64,000 bases of DNA, taken from NCBI RefSeq assembly GCF_017794765.1, contig NZ_CP051236.1, forward strand, positions 3,512,310-3,576,309, written 5' to 3'. The notes below the pieces were generated by a model. The model had not been told where the DNA came from. It did not search any database and worked only from the letters and a program-made list of their open reading frames with translations. Below, one piece after another: positions 35,785-45,577 of this stretch (positions are counted from its first letter, which is position 1; each line of letters begins with the position of its first letter). The DNA is from Nitratireductor sp. Lineage in GTDB: Bacteria; Pseudomonadota; Alphaproteobacteria; Rhizobiales; Rhizobiaceae. Position numbers and translations under genes: made by a program.

Positions 35785-37757
35785 TCGGCAGCCTCCCGCG
35801 CGCTCTCGACCGGAACCGCATGGACCTCGGCATCGACGATCTTCACCGTCGCGCGGATGATGCCCTTGCGGCCATCTTCATAGGTGACCTGGGTTTCCAC
35901 GAATTTCTCCGTGGAGCCGTCGTAAAGCGCCTCGATCAGCTCGCCATAGCGCTCGGCGATGAACTTGCGGCGCACCTTCTGGGTGCGGGTCAATTCGCCG
36001 TCATCGGCGTCGAGTTCCTTGTGCAAAACGAGGAAGCGCCTGATCTGGGAAGCCGCCATCAGCGGCTCGCGAGCGAGCCTGCGATTGGCCTCGTTCACAT
36101 GGGCTGCGATGGTCTCGTAGACGCGCGGGTGCCCGGCAAGCTCCTGATAGGACGCATAGGCGATGTTGTTGCGCTCGGCCCAGTTGCCGACCGCCTGCAG
36201 GTCGATGTTGATAAATGCCGCGCAGAATTCCCGCCCATGGCCGAACGCCACCGCCTCCTGAATGTCCGGGAAAAACTTTAGCGTATTCTCGATGTATTTC
36301 GGGGCAAACAGCGCGCCGTTGGAGAGCTTGCCGACATCCTTGGCGCGGTCGATGATCTTGAGCTGACCGTCGCCGTCGAAGAAGCCGGCGTCACCCGTGT
36401 GCACCCAGCCATCCTCGGTCTTGGTTTCGCGGGTCGCCTCATCGTTCTTGTAGTAGCCGACGAAAACGCCCGGCGAGCGATACATCACCTCGCCGCTCTC
36501 GGCGATGCGGATTTCTACCTCCGGCGATGGCAGCCCCACCGTGTCGGGACGGATTTTTCCATCCTCCTGCGCGGTGATATAGACGGTGGCTTCCGTCTGG
36601 CCGTAGAGCTGTTTCAGGTTCAGTCCCAGCGAACGGTAGAAGGAGAAAAGCTCCGGCCCGATGGCCTCGCCCGCCGTATAGCCGACACGCATGTTCGAAA
36701 AGCCCATGCGATTTTTCAGCGGGCCATAGACCATGAATTCGCCGAGCCCGTATTTCAGCCGGTCCAAGAGGCCGACCTGCTCGCCATTCAGAATGCGCTC
36801 GCCAACCTTTGCGGCGTGGGCCAGGAAATAGTCGAACATGCCCTTCTTGAGCTTTCCCGCATCCTCCATCCGCACCATGATCGAGGTCAGCATGGCCTCG
36901 AAGACGCGCGGCGGTGCGAAGAAGTAGGTCGGCGCGATCTCGCGACGATCCTCGTTCACCGTTTCGGGACTTTCGGGACACGCGACGCAGAAGCCAGCCG
37001 TGTAGGACTGGGCGTAGGAGAACAGGTGATCGCCCACCCATGCCAGCGGCAGATAGGCGATGATCGTCTCGTTCTCGGTCAGATTGTCGAAGGCGTTGCC
37101 GTTAATGGCCGAGCGCACGAAATTGTCGTTCGACAGCATCACGCCCTTGGGGCGGCCCGTGGTGCCTGAGGTGTAGAGCATCACCGAAAGGTCGGCGCCG
37201 CGCCCCTTCTCGATCTCGGCCAGCCAGTCGTCGTTGACACCCGGCTCTTCGGCAAGCCGGCGCAGACCCTCTTCGCGCAGGTCATCATACGCATGGAGAT
37301 GGGTGTGATCGTAATCGCGTAAACCCCGCTCCTCGTCATAGACGATCTCAGTCAGAAGCGGCGCCTCGTCGGAAATGGACAGAACCTTGTCGACCTGCTC
37401 CTGGTCCTCGACGACAGCGAAGGTGACCTCGGCATGGTTCAGAACATAAGCCATCTCTTCGGCGACGGAATCGGCATAGACCGGCACCGGAACCGCCCCC
37501 AATGACTGGGCAGCAGCGAAGGCCCAGTAAAGCCTCGGCCGGTTGGAACCGATCACGGCGATCTTGTCGCCACGCTTGATGCCGATCGACTGGAGACCAA
37601 GCGCAAAAGCCCGCACTTCCTCAAGCTGCTCTGCCCAGCTCCAGCTCTGCCAGATGCCGTAATCCTTGAAGCGCATCGCCGGCCGGTCGCGAAACCGCTC
37701 GGCGTTCCAGAGCAGATATTTGGCAAACGTATCCTTAGACGCGTCAGAATGCGCCAA
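35781..37757 (-). CDS. AMP-dependent acyl-CoA synthetase/ligase (long-chain fatty acid type) coupled to the HAAT transporter
   Basis: The 658-residue adenylate-forming enzyme has the phosphate-binding motif MLYTSGTTGRPKGVMLSN, the AMP motif YGQTEATVYI, and TGDAGFFDGDGQLKIIDR with the hinge region. The C-terminal catalytic region includes GALFAPKYIENTLKF. It activates a carboxylic acid as CoA thioester, possibly trapping the substrate imported by the transporter. TTG 37757 is preferred because GGGAGGAAG stands five bases upstream; the preceding 28 codons do not resemble the family. Such ligase-HAAT operons recur in Alpha- and Betaproteobacteria with fatty or aromatic acid substrates. Confidence 0.88.
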   Translation of the reverse strand: MAHSDASKDTFAKYLLWNAERFRDRPAMRFKDYGIWQSWSWAEQLEEVRAFALGLQSIGIKRGDKIAVIGSNRPRLYWAFAAAQSLGAVPVPVYADSVAEEMAYVLNHAEVTFAVVEDQEQVDKVLSISDEAPLLTEIVYDEERGLRDYDHTHLHAYDDLREEGLRRLAEEPGVNDDWLAEIEKGRGADLSVMLYTSGTTGRPKGVMLSNDNFVRSAINGNAFDNLTENETIIAYLPLAWVGDHLFSYAQSYTAGFCVACPESPETVNEDRREIAPTYFFAPPRVFEAMLTSIMVRMEDAGKLKKGMFDYFLAHAAKVGERILNGEQVGLLDRLKYGLGEFMVYGPLKNRMGFSNMRVGYTAGEAIGPELFSFYRSLGLNLKQLYGQTEATVYITAQEDGKIRPDTVGLPSPEVEIRIAESGEVMYRSPGVFVGYYKNDEATRETKTEDGWVHTGDAGFFDGDGQLKIIDRAKDVGKLSNGALFAPKYIENTLKFFPDIQEAVAFGHGREFCAAFINIDLQAVGNWAERNNIAYASYQELAGHPRVYETIAAHVNEANRRLAREPLMAASQIRRFLVLHKELDADDGELTRTQKVRRKFIAERYGELIEALYDGSTEKFVETQVTYEDGRKGIIRATVKIVDAEVHAVPVESAREAAE

Positions 37758-38013
37758 GTCGCTTCCTCCCACTGTCAGCGGTTGACCGCTGTTTTCCCGG
37801 CTCCTCCCAGAACCGGTTCTTGATTGGATCGAGGGTTCCACGAAACCTGCAACCGATCAACACGCCCCTTGACAGACATGCGATCAGTTTGCCTTTATAC
37901 TAGCGGAATTATGTGCGCGGATGCGAGTATTCCGGAAGCATCAGGCGCCTGCTCCGACCAAAGTCTAAGCGATTATCAAGAAGAATGACGGGTTCTGCGG
38001 GACCAGGACCCGC

Positions 38014-38688
38014 TCAGGACTCGTAGTGGCTCAGCGCACCCGCATCCACCACTGTGATGCGGCCATGCTCTGCCTTGAGCAGCCCTTCCTCCTCCAGCGC
38101 GCGCAAGGCGCGATTGACCACCTGACGCGAGACTCCGGCGAGCAGACCGAGTTCCTCCTGGCTGATCTCGATCGTGGTGCCCGCACGCGGGTAAAGCGTA
38201 CGATTGAAGAACCAGGACAGGTTACGCGCCACACGCGCCGTCGGACCCAGAATGCGATCATATTCTATCGTCGCGATGAACTGGCCCATGCGCTCATTGA
38301 GCTGCCGCACCAGAAACCGGTTGAAACCGGTGCTGTTCTCGTAAAGCCACAGAAAGCTGCTGCGCGACAACATCGCGAGACGCGTATCCCGGATTGCCAC
38401 GACGTCATATTGTCGGGGCTCGTTCTTGAGCACCGACCCCTCCCCAAACCAGCCGCCATCCGTCACGCCGGCGAAGGTCATTGCCTTCCCGGCAGCGGAG
38501 ATGGCGCTGATCTTGATGAGTCCCTCGGAAACGCCCGTCCAGTGGTCGAGCCGATCTCCCCGATGGCAGATATAGCTGCCCTTGGAAAAGGTTCGTTCCG
38601 TCAGCCCTCGCCGGGCCCGATCCAGTTCCTCATCCGTGAGTTCGGCAGCCCAGATGGTTTCTGCAACCGTATCCCGTTTCGTGCTCAT
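38014..38688 (-). CDS. Crp/Fnr-family transcriptional regulator
   Basis: The 224-residue regulator has an N-terminal cupin-like sensor (GSYICHRGDRLDHWTGVSEGLIKI, FGEGSVLKNEPRQYDVVA). A long dimer helix and a C-terminal winged helix follow, with recognition motif ISQEELGLLAGVSRQVVNRALRALEEEGLL. The four-cysteine Fe-S set of Fnr is absent and the cAMP-contacting residues are not obvious, so the effector is unknown. It lies 61 bases downstream of the FeeM-like gene on the same strand and 256 bases upstream of the ligase operon, which it may control. Confidence 0.85.
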   Translation of the reverse strand: MSTKRDTVAETIWAAELTDEELDRARRGLTERTFSKGSYICHRGDRLDHWTGVSEGLIKISAISAAGKAMTFAGVTDGGWFGEGSVLKNEPRQYDVVAIRDTRLAMLSRSSFLWLYENSTGFNRFLVRQLNERMGQFIATIEYDRILGPTARVARNLSWFFNRTLYPRAGTTIEISQEELGLLAGVSRQVVNRALRALEEEGLLKAEHGRITVVDAGALSHYES

Positions 38689-38749
38689 GCCACTTCGATA
38701 ACCCGGCTGCCCGCGAGCGGCAAGCAGTGGCGCTGAAAGAGGGTACGCT

Positions 38750-39565
38750 TCAGGCCGCGTGCTTCAGATATTTGGCTGTGGGAAGCACGGTCAGTGGTGG
38801 TGCGAGGTGGGCGTTGCCGCGCTCGAACAGAAGCTTTCGCTCCGACCGCGTCGACAGGAAGAACGGAAACCGATCCACAATGGGACCGAACTCCCTGGCA
38901 CAAACGCCTCCGAACAGCATCAGTGGAACGCTGATTGGCGGATAGGTGCGCTCCGGGCTCATCTGGCGGGCACCAAAGATCCGGCGATAGAATGCGGTGT
39001 GTTCCTGCCGGATGAGACAGGCGCAATAGGTCGAGCGGAAATACTCATAGGCCGCAATCACCAGACGCAGCGAAACGTAGGGCAACGCACGGTATTCGCG
39101 CGCCCACTCCGGATCTGCAGCAAGCATGCTGGGGTTGATGCAGCTGTCACCCTGTTCGATCAGAGGCGACATGACGTCACCGAACCCTTTGGTCACGGGA
39201 CCGAGCGGGTTGCGCTGGTCGATCTGGTGCAGGCGCACAGTGCTGACAAGACGCTTGTCGATATAGACAGCGAAATTGTAGCAATTGGGGAGATCGTCGA
39301 GGTCGTCGTGAACGATCTGTCCTTTCGTCTCGGGCACGAAACCATGAGCTCGATAGGAACGGTACCGAAGATGGAAGATCTCTTCACGGTCTTCCCCTGT
39401 TTCGCACCGGCGATACTCGGTACGCTCGAGTAGCGCCATCACGCCATCGATGAAGCTTGAAGATTTGTTTGACTGTTCGCGAACGACGCGTTCAGTTCCC
39501 GGTTTCAGTCCGACCAGGCCGGTACTCATGACCATTGCCGCATGCCCCATGTCGACTTCTACCAC
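38750..39565 (-). CDS. N-acyl amino acid synthase FeeM-like protein (GNAT/autoinducer-synthase fold)
   Basis: This soluble 271-residue protein matches the FeeM-type acyltransferase domain. It has EYRRCETGEDREEIFHLRYRSYRAHG near residue 50, NFAVYIDKRLVSTVRLH, then INPSMLAADPEWAREYRALPYVSLRLVIAAYEYF, and a C-terminal FFLSTRSERKLLFERG. FeeM condenses acyl groups from acyl-carrier protein with an amino acid to give N-acyl amino acids, using a fold related to LuxI. Product and acyl donor here are unknown. GTG 39565 and ATG 39550 or 39529 are possible starts. It precedes the Crp-type gene and follows a GGDEF-EAL gene on the same strand. Confidence 0.75.
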   Translation of the reverse strand: MVEVDMGHAAMVMSTGLVGLKPGTERVVREQSNKSSSFIDGVMALLERTEYRRCETGEDREEIFHLRYRSYRAHGFVPETKGQIVHDDLDDLPNCYNFAVYIDKRLVSTVRLHQIDQRNPLGPVTKGFGDVMSPLIEQGDSCINPSMLAADPEWAREYRALPYVSLRLVIAAYEYFRSTYCACLIRQEHTAFYRRIFGARQMSPERTYPPISVPLMLFGGVCAREFGPIVDRFPFFLSTRSERKLLFERGNAHLAPPLTVLPTAKYLKHAA

Positions 39566-39699
39566 CTCTCGTAGAATATAAGCGTAGTCCCATGATCAGC
39601 GATGTAAAGCTGAAACTCGTAATCAAACTGTTCAGGTTTTATTAACCTTAACAAAAGATTTATGCGCACTCATCTTGCAGATACAAAAGGCGCTGAAAG

Positions 39700-42048
39700 T
39701 CAGTTGGATAGGCGCTCTTCGCGCGCAAGCTGAGCCGGTGTGTAAAGCTGTTTCATTTCGGCCATGGTTTCAATACCCGAGGCCGTCAGGGCCGGACCGA
39801 ACAGAAATCCCTGCAGGAGATCGGGCTTCACCGAGCTTTCGAGCAGCTTCAGCTGATCGAACCGCTCAACGCCTTCGACCGTTACAGCAAGGCCCAGCTT
39901 GCGCGAAAGGTCGACCACGCCCTGCAGAAGATGAAGCGAGCGCTCGCCTTCCTTCAGATTTGCGACAAAGCTACCGTCGATCTTGATTTTGTCGAGCGGT
40001 AATGTGTGCAGATAGCTGAGGGAGGAATATCCGGTGCCAAAGTCGTCCAGCGCGATGCGCACACCAAGCCTCTTCAAGGTATTGATGTAACGGACGGTCG
40101 CTTCTGTATCGTTGAGGAGTGCAGTCTCCGTCACTTCGATTTCAAGGCGGTCCGGCTTCAGTCCCGCGCCGTTGAGAGCCCGCTCCACCTTGCCGACAAC
40201 CGCCTCAGAGCGAAAATCCTTTGCCGACAAATTGACCGACACACTCACATGTTCCGGCCACTTAACGCATTCCTCACACGCTGCCTCGAGAACGATCGTG
40301 CTGATCTCGGAGATCAGACCCATTTCCTCCGCGAGAGGTATGAAGACCGCGGGTGAGACCAGTCCGAGGTCCGGATGGTCCCAGCGACACAGCGCCTCAC
40401 AGCTCGTGATCCGCATCGTGCCTGCATCAACGATCGGCTGATAAACAACGCGCAGACTGCGCGCCTCGATGGCGCTGCGCAGATCGGCCTTCATCACCTG
40501 CCGGTTTCGGAATGCGATATCCATCTCGGTTTGGAACAGGCTCCAGGCATTTTTGCCCAGCTCCTTGGCCCGGAAGAGCGCCAGATCCGCCTTGACGATC
40601 ATCGAGTCCACATCGCTTGAGCGAACAGGCACGACCACGGCCCCGCCACTCGCCTGAACGCGCATCGCATGTCCCGCGACATCGACTTCACCGGTAAGCG
40701 AGGCGAAGATTTCCTCGAACTGCCGGGAGAACTCTTCTTCGTCGGCCACCTGGTTGAAGTAGACCATGAACTCATCGCCGCCGAACCGGCTGATGCGAAT
40801 GTTGGGGTTTGCGAAGGCAGAAAGTCGCTCGGCCACCGCATATATCAAGCCGTCTCCGACTGGATGACCGAGCGTATCGTTGACTGTCTTGAAATCATCC
40901 AGATCGAGAACCCCAAGAGCGCACAGGCGCCCCTGGTCGCCTGCCGCCATCGCTTCCGTCACCTTCTCGTGAAAATACGCGCGATTGGGCAGGCTGGTAA
41001 GGCTGTCATACCGCGCCATGAAACGGATTTTCTCCTCCGCTTCGACGCGACTTGTAACTTCCTCGAAGGTGAGAACACCCACTTCGTCATGTCCTTCGCG
41101 GGCAGCGAACTCAAAGTGCCGCCCATTGGTCATGCGCAACAGAACCTTGCGGTTGCGACCTTCGCGCAGAGCGCGCGACAGCTGTTCTTCGGCGTAGGCA
41201 TAATCGCGCTCCGAAAGAAGACCGCTTGCCACACCACGCATGAGCAGTGATTTCAGCGTACGCCCCAGCAACTGCTCTGAGGACTTGAACCCAAGCATCT
41301 CAGCCGCCTGGGTATTGCTCACCACCACCCGCTCCTCATTGTTCAGCATAAGCAGGCCATGATGCATCGTATTGAGTGCGCGGTCGAAGCGCTGCGCCAG
41401 CCTGGTGGAGCGCTTTTCCTCACTGATGGCGGTGAAGAGAACCGTGCGCACCAGATCTGCCATTTTGGTCACGACCAGCATGAATGGCGCGATGAAAAGC
41501 CCAAGCACGAAATGATATAAATCGCCCTTCAACATCAGGCCGAGCGCCATCGGAAACACAATCGTCAGCGTCAGGATCGACACCATTTTGTGTGACCCGT
41601 AGTTGCGCCCTGCTATTGTGATCGTACCGCTAAGGATGGCCGCGACCGCGGCGAGCTCGCTGAAATTGTCCTCAGACAGAGCCGTGGCGAAGAACCCAAA
41701 AGCACCCACGACAAATCCGTGGAGGCTGCCCCACCAGAGGTAACGCGCCTCCCAGGCAAGCGCTGATGGATAGTCGGAGATCAGGGCGTGATCGACACGA
41801 GTAATCTTGAAGTAGCGCCAGAGCCCGGCAATGAACATCGCTGGCCCGAAGGCGAGGAAAGCAGCCTGCCCGGTCTTGTAGTAAAGAAGAATGGCAATCA
41901 GGCCATAGCAAGCCGCACCGACGGGGAGCACGCCCACGTCCTGAAACAACGAACGGATGTACCCAACGTAGACGTCTTCCGGAATGCTGTTTCTGCTGTT
42001 TTTCACCGCATGAGCCCGATTGACGGGCAAGATATGCCATAACAGCAT
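39700..42048 (-). CDS. Membrane-anchored PAS-GGDEF-EAL protein (diguanylate cyclase/phosphodiesterase)
   Basis: The 782-residue protein starts with about six membrane segments (residues about 40-210), then a PAS domain (MHHGLLMLNNEERVVVSN). Next come an intact GGDEF domain (SRFGGDEFMVYF) and a C-terminal EAL domain with SCEALCRWDHPDLG, LDDFGTGYSSLSYL and the loop-6 region. Both c-di-GMP synthesis and hydrolysis sites look complete. ATG 42048 gives the longest form; GTG 42006 (VKNSRNSIPEDVYVGYIRSL) resembles relatives better. It probably adjusts c-di-GMP for motility or biofilm in response to a membrane or PAS signal. Confidence 0.92.
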   Translation of the reverse strand: MLLWHILPVNRAHAVKNSRNSIPEDVYVGYIRSLFQDVGVLPVGAACYGLIAILLYYKTGQAAFLAFGPAMFIAGLWRYFKITRVDHALISDYPSALAWEARYLWWGSLHGFVVGAFGFFATALSEDNFSELAAVAAILSGTITIAGRNYGSHKMVSILTLTIVFPMALGLMLKGDLYHFVLGLFIAPFMLVVTKMADLVRTVLFTAISEEKRSTRLAQRFDRALNTMHHGLLMLNNEERVVVSNTQAAEMLGFKSSEQLLGRTLKSLLMRGVASGLLSERDYAYAEEQLSRALREGRNRKVLLRMTNGRHFEFAAREGHDEVGVLTFEEVTSRVEAEEKIRFMARYDSLTSLPNRAYFHEKVTEAMAAGDQGRLCALGVLDLDDFKTVNDTLGHPVGDGLIYAVAERLSAFANPNIRISRFGGDEFMVYFNQVADEEEFSRQFEEIFASLTGEVDVAGHAMRVQASGGAVVVPVRSSDVDSMIVKADLALFRAKELGKNAWSLFQTEMDIAFRNRQVMKADLRSAIEARSLRVVYQPIVDAGTMRITSCEALCRWDHPDLGLVSPAVFIPLAEEMGLISEISTIVLEAACEECVKWPEHVSVSVNLSAKDFRSEAVVGKVERALNGAGLKPDRLEIEVTETALLNDTEATVRYINTLKRLGVRIALDDFGTGYSSLSYLHTLPLDKIKIDGSFVANLKEGERSLHLLQGVVDLSRKLGLAVTVEGVERFDQLKLLESSVKPDLLQGFLFGPALTASGIETMAEMKQLYTPAQLAREERLSN

Positions 42049-42097
42049 TAAGAAAGGTTTAGTGAAGTTTCTCCGTCCGTTTCTTGAGAGAAGCCGG

Positions 42098-45000
42098 CTA
42101 TTCTGCTGCCTTCAGGAAGGGATCTTCCGTTTCACCATCTTCCAGACGCTGGATCAGTCTCGCCCGCTCCTGCGCTGCTTTTGCCGCATTGGCTTCCTTG
42201 ATGTGCCCGTACCCGCGAATGAGGGCGGGGATCGATGCAAGCGCAACCGCAGCATTCGCCCTCTCCGGAGAAAGCACTGCCTCGATCCGATCGAGGTCGG
42301 CTTCATATTCGGACAACAGCCGCCGCTCCATTCGACGCTCCTGCGTACGGCCGAAGAGGTCGAACGGCGTGCCGCGCAGCCCGCGCAAACGCGCCAGCAG
42401 GCGAAAGGCGGTCATCATCCAGGGACCAAAATTCGATTTTCTGGGGTGGCCGGCAGCATCGCGACGACCGAGAATGGGCGGGGCAAGGTGAAATTCAAGA
42501 CGGTCATAGCTCTCAAATTCCGCAGCGAGCTGGCGTTTGAAGGCACCATCGGTGTAGAGCCGCGCCACCTCATACTCATCCTTGATCGCCATCAGCTTGA
42601 ACAGGTTCCGCGCCGTGGCCTCCGTCACAGCGATCGAGCCCGGCACAGCTTTTTCTTCCGCGGCGCGCAAACGGGCGACACGTCGGCGGTAGCGCTCCGC
42701 GTAAGCCTGGCTCTGATAGCCGGCCAGGAAAGCCGCACGCCGGTCGATGATCTCATCGAGTGTCTGCGAAACAGGTTGCCGGACATCGCCATTCGAAGAC
42801 CTAGCGACCAGTTGGCTCACAAACTCTGGATCGTGCGCCGCGCGGCGCCCCCAACGGAAGGCGGAAACGTTCATGCTTACCGCCTGGCCATTGAGCTCTA
42901 TCGCTTTCTCGATGGCTTCTGCAGAGATTGGCAAACCACCAAGCTGATAAGCCATGCCAAGCATGAGCATGTTGGCACCAACGGAATTGCCAAAGAGAAC
43001 GCTCGCCGTGTGTGTGGCATCGAAGAAATGCGCCTTTTCTTCACCGACCGCAGCGCGGATTGCCATTTTCAGGCGCTCGGTCGGTAGAGAGAAATCGGCT
43101 GAGCGTGCAAAGTCTCCAGGCATCACTTCCGCCGTGTTGGCCATGAAAAGCGTGTGCCCCTGACGGGCCGCTGCGAGAACCTTCTTGGCGCCGGAAACCA
43201 CCAGGTCACAGCCAAGAACGAGATCCGCCTCACCCGCCGAGACGCGAATGGCGTGAATATCTTCCGGTGTCTCGGCGACGCGAAGATGAGTGAAAACCGC
43301 ACCGCCCTTCTGCGCCAGCCCCGCCATGTCGATGATGCCCGCACCCTTGCCTTCCAGGTGGGCAGCCATGCCGACGATCGCGCCGATGGTCACGACGCCC
43401 GTGCCGCCGATTCCGTCCACCACCGCCGACCAGCCGCGCGTGAGACTGTAAAGCTCCGGTTCCGGCACACCTTCCAGCGGATCACTGGCACCGGTTGCGG
43501 CTTTCGCCTTCTTCAGCCTGGCTCCGTGCACCGTCACAAAGGACGGGCAAAAACCGTTCACACAGGAAAAATCCTTGTTGCAGCTCGACTGATCAATTCG
43601 GCGCTTGCGACCGAATTCGGTTTCCTGCGGCTGCACCGAAACGCAATTGGATTTGATTCCACAGTCACCACAGCCTTCGCACACGAGTTCGTTGATGAAA
43701 ACGCGCTTGTCCGGGTCGGGGAAAGTGCCACGCTTGCGCCGGCGACGCTTCTCCGCAGCACAGGTCTGATCATAAAGCAGAACGGAAACGCCCTTCACCT
43801 CACGAAGGTCGCGCTGCACCTGATCGAGATCGTCACGATGGTTGATCGTGGTGCCCTTGGGGAAGCTCACAACCCCGGCGTATTTTTCCGGTTCATCGCT
43901 GACAACGGCAATGCGCTGCACGCCTTCCGCGCGCACCTGGTCGGCGATCATGTCGACGGTGAGACCGCCTTCATGCGGCTGTCCACCCGTCATGGCAACA
44001 GCATCGTTGTAGAGGATCTTGTACGTGATGTTTGCGCCCGACGCGATCGCGAACCGGATCGCCATGGACCCTGAATGATTGTAGGTGCCATCGCCGAGGT
44101 TCTGGAAGAAATGCTCGCGCTTCGAGAATGGGGCCTGCCCAATGAACTGCGCACCCTCGCCGCCCATCGCGGTAAAACCCACATTGGAACGATCCATCCA
44201 GGTGGCCATGAAGTGACAGCCAATACCGCCGCCGGCAATCGACCCTTCGGGAACATTGGTTGAGGTGTTGTGCGGGCATCCGGAGCAGAAAAAGGGCGTG
44301 CGACCTGATACGTCCTGCGTATCCGCGAGCATCGCCTGAAACTGGCGAAGCCGCGACACATGAGCGGCAATTTCCTCCGACGGACCGATGACGCGCAGGA
44401 TGCGCTCGCCGATGGCGATGGCGATTTCATTGGGATCAAGCGCCGCCGTGGGCGCGAAAAGCCGGTTGCCTTTCTCATCCACCTTGCCGATGATTTCCGG
44501 CTGATTGGCTGTCCCGTAGAGATTCTCGCGCAATTGCACTTCGATCAGCGAGCGCTTTTCCTCGACCACGATCACCATGTCGAGGCCGCGCGCGAACTCC
44601 CGCATGTGCTCGACATCGAAGGGCCATGGGCAGGCCACCTTGAAAAGACGGATGCCAAGTTGCTTTGCACGCGCCTCATCGATCCCCAGATCGTCCAGCG
44701 CCTGACGCGTGTCGAGGTAGCTCTTCCCAAGCGTGACAATGCCGATCTTTGCATTGGCGCCGCCGGAATAGATGATGCGGTTGAGATTGTTTGCCTGGAC
44801 GAAGGCCGCGGCGGCAGCGCGCTTGAAGTCGTAGAGCCGGGCCTCCTGCCCGAGCATGTTGATCTCGTTGCGGATGTTAAGACCGCCGGGCGGCATCTCG
44901 AATTCGGGCGTGACGATGTTCAGCCGCTCAAGCGACACATCCACGGCGGCTGTCGATTCAATGTTGTCCTTGACGCATTTGATGGCCGTCCAGGTCCCTG

Positions 45001-45577
45001 CAAAACGCGACAGCGCATAGCCATAGAGACCATAGTCTATCAGTTCCTGAACGCCGGCAGGGTTCAGGATCGGGATCATCGCATCGACAAAAGCGAACTC
45101 GCTGGCATTGGCAACCGTCGAGGACTCGGCTGTGTGGTCATCGCCCATGAGCGCCAGCACACCACCATGTTTCGAGGAGCCTGCGTGATTGGCATGGCGA
45201 AAAACATCGCCGGAGCGGTCTACGCCCGGGCCTTTGCCATACCAGACGCTGAAAACACCGTCATATTTGCCTTCGCCAAGAAGTTCGGTCTGCTGAGACC
45301 CCCAACAGGCGGTGGCCGCCAGTTCCTCGTTCAGACCGGGCTGGAAGACCACATTCGACGCTTCGAGCTGTTTTTTCGCCTTCCAGAGCTGCTGATCGAG
45401 CCCACCAATGGGCGACCCACGATAGCCGGAAACGAAACCGGCCGTATTCAGCCCCGCACGTCGATCACGCTCACGCTGCATCAGGAGCATCCGGACAATC
45501 GCCTGCGCGCCGGATACGAAAATGCGCTCCTTCGTTAAATCGAACTTGTCATCGAGCGTGACGTCGTGAAGCGTCAT
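42098..45577 (-). CDS. Fused indolepyruvate:ferredoxin oxidoreductase (2-oxoacid oxidoreductase)
   Basis: This single 1159-residue chain joins the alpha-type half (N-terminal pyrimidine domain, GFVSGYRGSPIGGLDQQL; TPP-binding GDGTYNHSGSMAIRFA) and the beta-type gamma-domain half (GIGGTGVVTIGAIVGMAAHLEGKG). Between them lies a cysteine-rich [4Fe-4S] segment (CEGCGDCGIKSNC and CNKDFSCVNGFC). It oxidatively decarboxylates arylpyruvates or other 2-oxo acids to acyl-CoA with electrons to ferredoxin, as with IOR in Azospirillum and Bradyrhizobium. AGGAGG precedes ATG 45577. It diverges from the first TRAP operon, suggesting supply of its 2-oxo acid substrate. Confidence 0.92.
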   Translation of the reverse strand: MTLHDVTLDDKFDLTKERIFVSGAQAIVRMLLMQRERDRRAGLNTAGFVSGYRGSPIGGLDQQLWKAKKQLEASNVVFQPGLNEELAATACWGSQQTELLGEGKYDGVFSVWYGKGPGVDRSGDVFRHANHAGSSKHGGVLALMGDDHTAESSTVANASEFAFVDAMIPILNPAGVQELIDYGLYGYALSRFAGTWTAIKCVKDNIESTAAVDVSLERLNIVTPEFEMPPGGLNIRNEINMLGQEARLYDFKRAAAAAFVQANNLNRIIYSGGANAKIGIVTLGKSYLDTRQALDDLGIDEARAKQLGIRLFKVACPWPFDVEHMREFARGLDMVIVVEEKRSLIEVQLRENLYGTANQPEIIGKVDEKGNRLFAPTAALDPNEIAIAIGERILRVIGPSEEIAAHVSRLRQFQAMLADTQDVSGRTPFFCSGCPHNTSTNVPEGSIAGGGIGCHFMATWMDRSNVGFTAMGGEGAQFIGQAPFSKREHFFQNLGDGTYNHSGSMAIRFAIASGANITYKILYNDAVAMTGGQPHEGGLTVDMIADQVRAEGVQRIAVVSDEPEKYAGVVSFPKGTTINHRDDLDQVQRDLREVKGVSVLLYDQTCAAEKRRRRKRGTFPDPDKRVFINELVCEGCGDCGIKSNCVSVQPQETEFGRKRRIDQSSCNKDFSCVNGFCPSFVTVHGARLKKAKAATGASDPLEGVPEPELYSLTRGWSAVVDGIGGTGVVTIGAIVGMAAHLEGKGAGIIDMAGLAQKGGAVFTHLRVAETPEDIHAIRVSAGEADLVLGCDLVVSGAKKVLAAARQGHTLFMANTAEVMPGDFARSADFSLPTERLKMAIRAAVGEEKAHFFDATHTASVLFGNSVGANMLMLGMAYQLGGLPISAEAIEKAIELNGQAVSMNVSAFRWGRRAAHDPEFVSQLVARSSNGDVRQPVSQTLDEIIDRRAAFLAGYQSQAYAERYRRRVARLRAAEEKAVPGSIAVTEATARNLFKLMAIKDEYEVARLYTDGAFKRQLAAEFESYDRLEFHLAPPILGRRDAAGHPRKSNFGPWMMTAFRLLARLRGLRGTPFDLFGRTQERRMERRLLSEYEADLDRIEAVLSPERANAAVALASIPALIRGYGHIKEANAAKAAQERARLIQRLEDGETEDPFLKAAE

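Noticed and set aside
37869..37901. TTGACA and TATACT on the forward strand before the Crp gene
   Set aside because: The spacer is 21 bases and no forward gene follows; the nearby genes read on the other strand.
38014..38688. Assignment of the Crp/Fnr protein as an oxygen-sensing Fnr
   Set aside because: Only a single cysteine is in the sensor region; the cluster-binding cysteines of Fnr are missing.
44360..45538. Forward 392-codon reading frame opposite the 2-oxoacid oxidoreductase
   Set aside because: No motif or ribosome site; the reverse strand encodes a full oxidoreductase.
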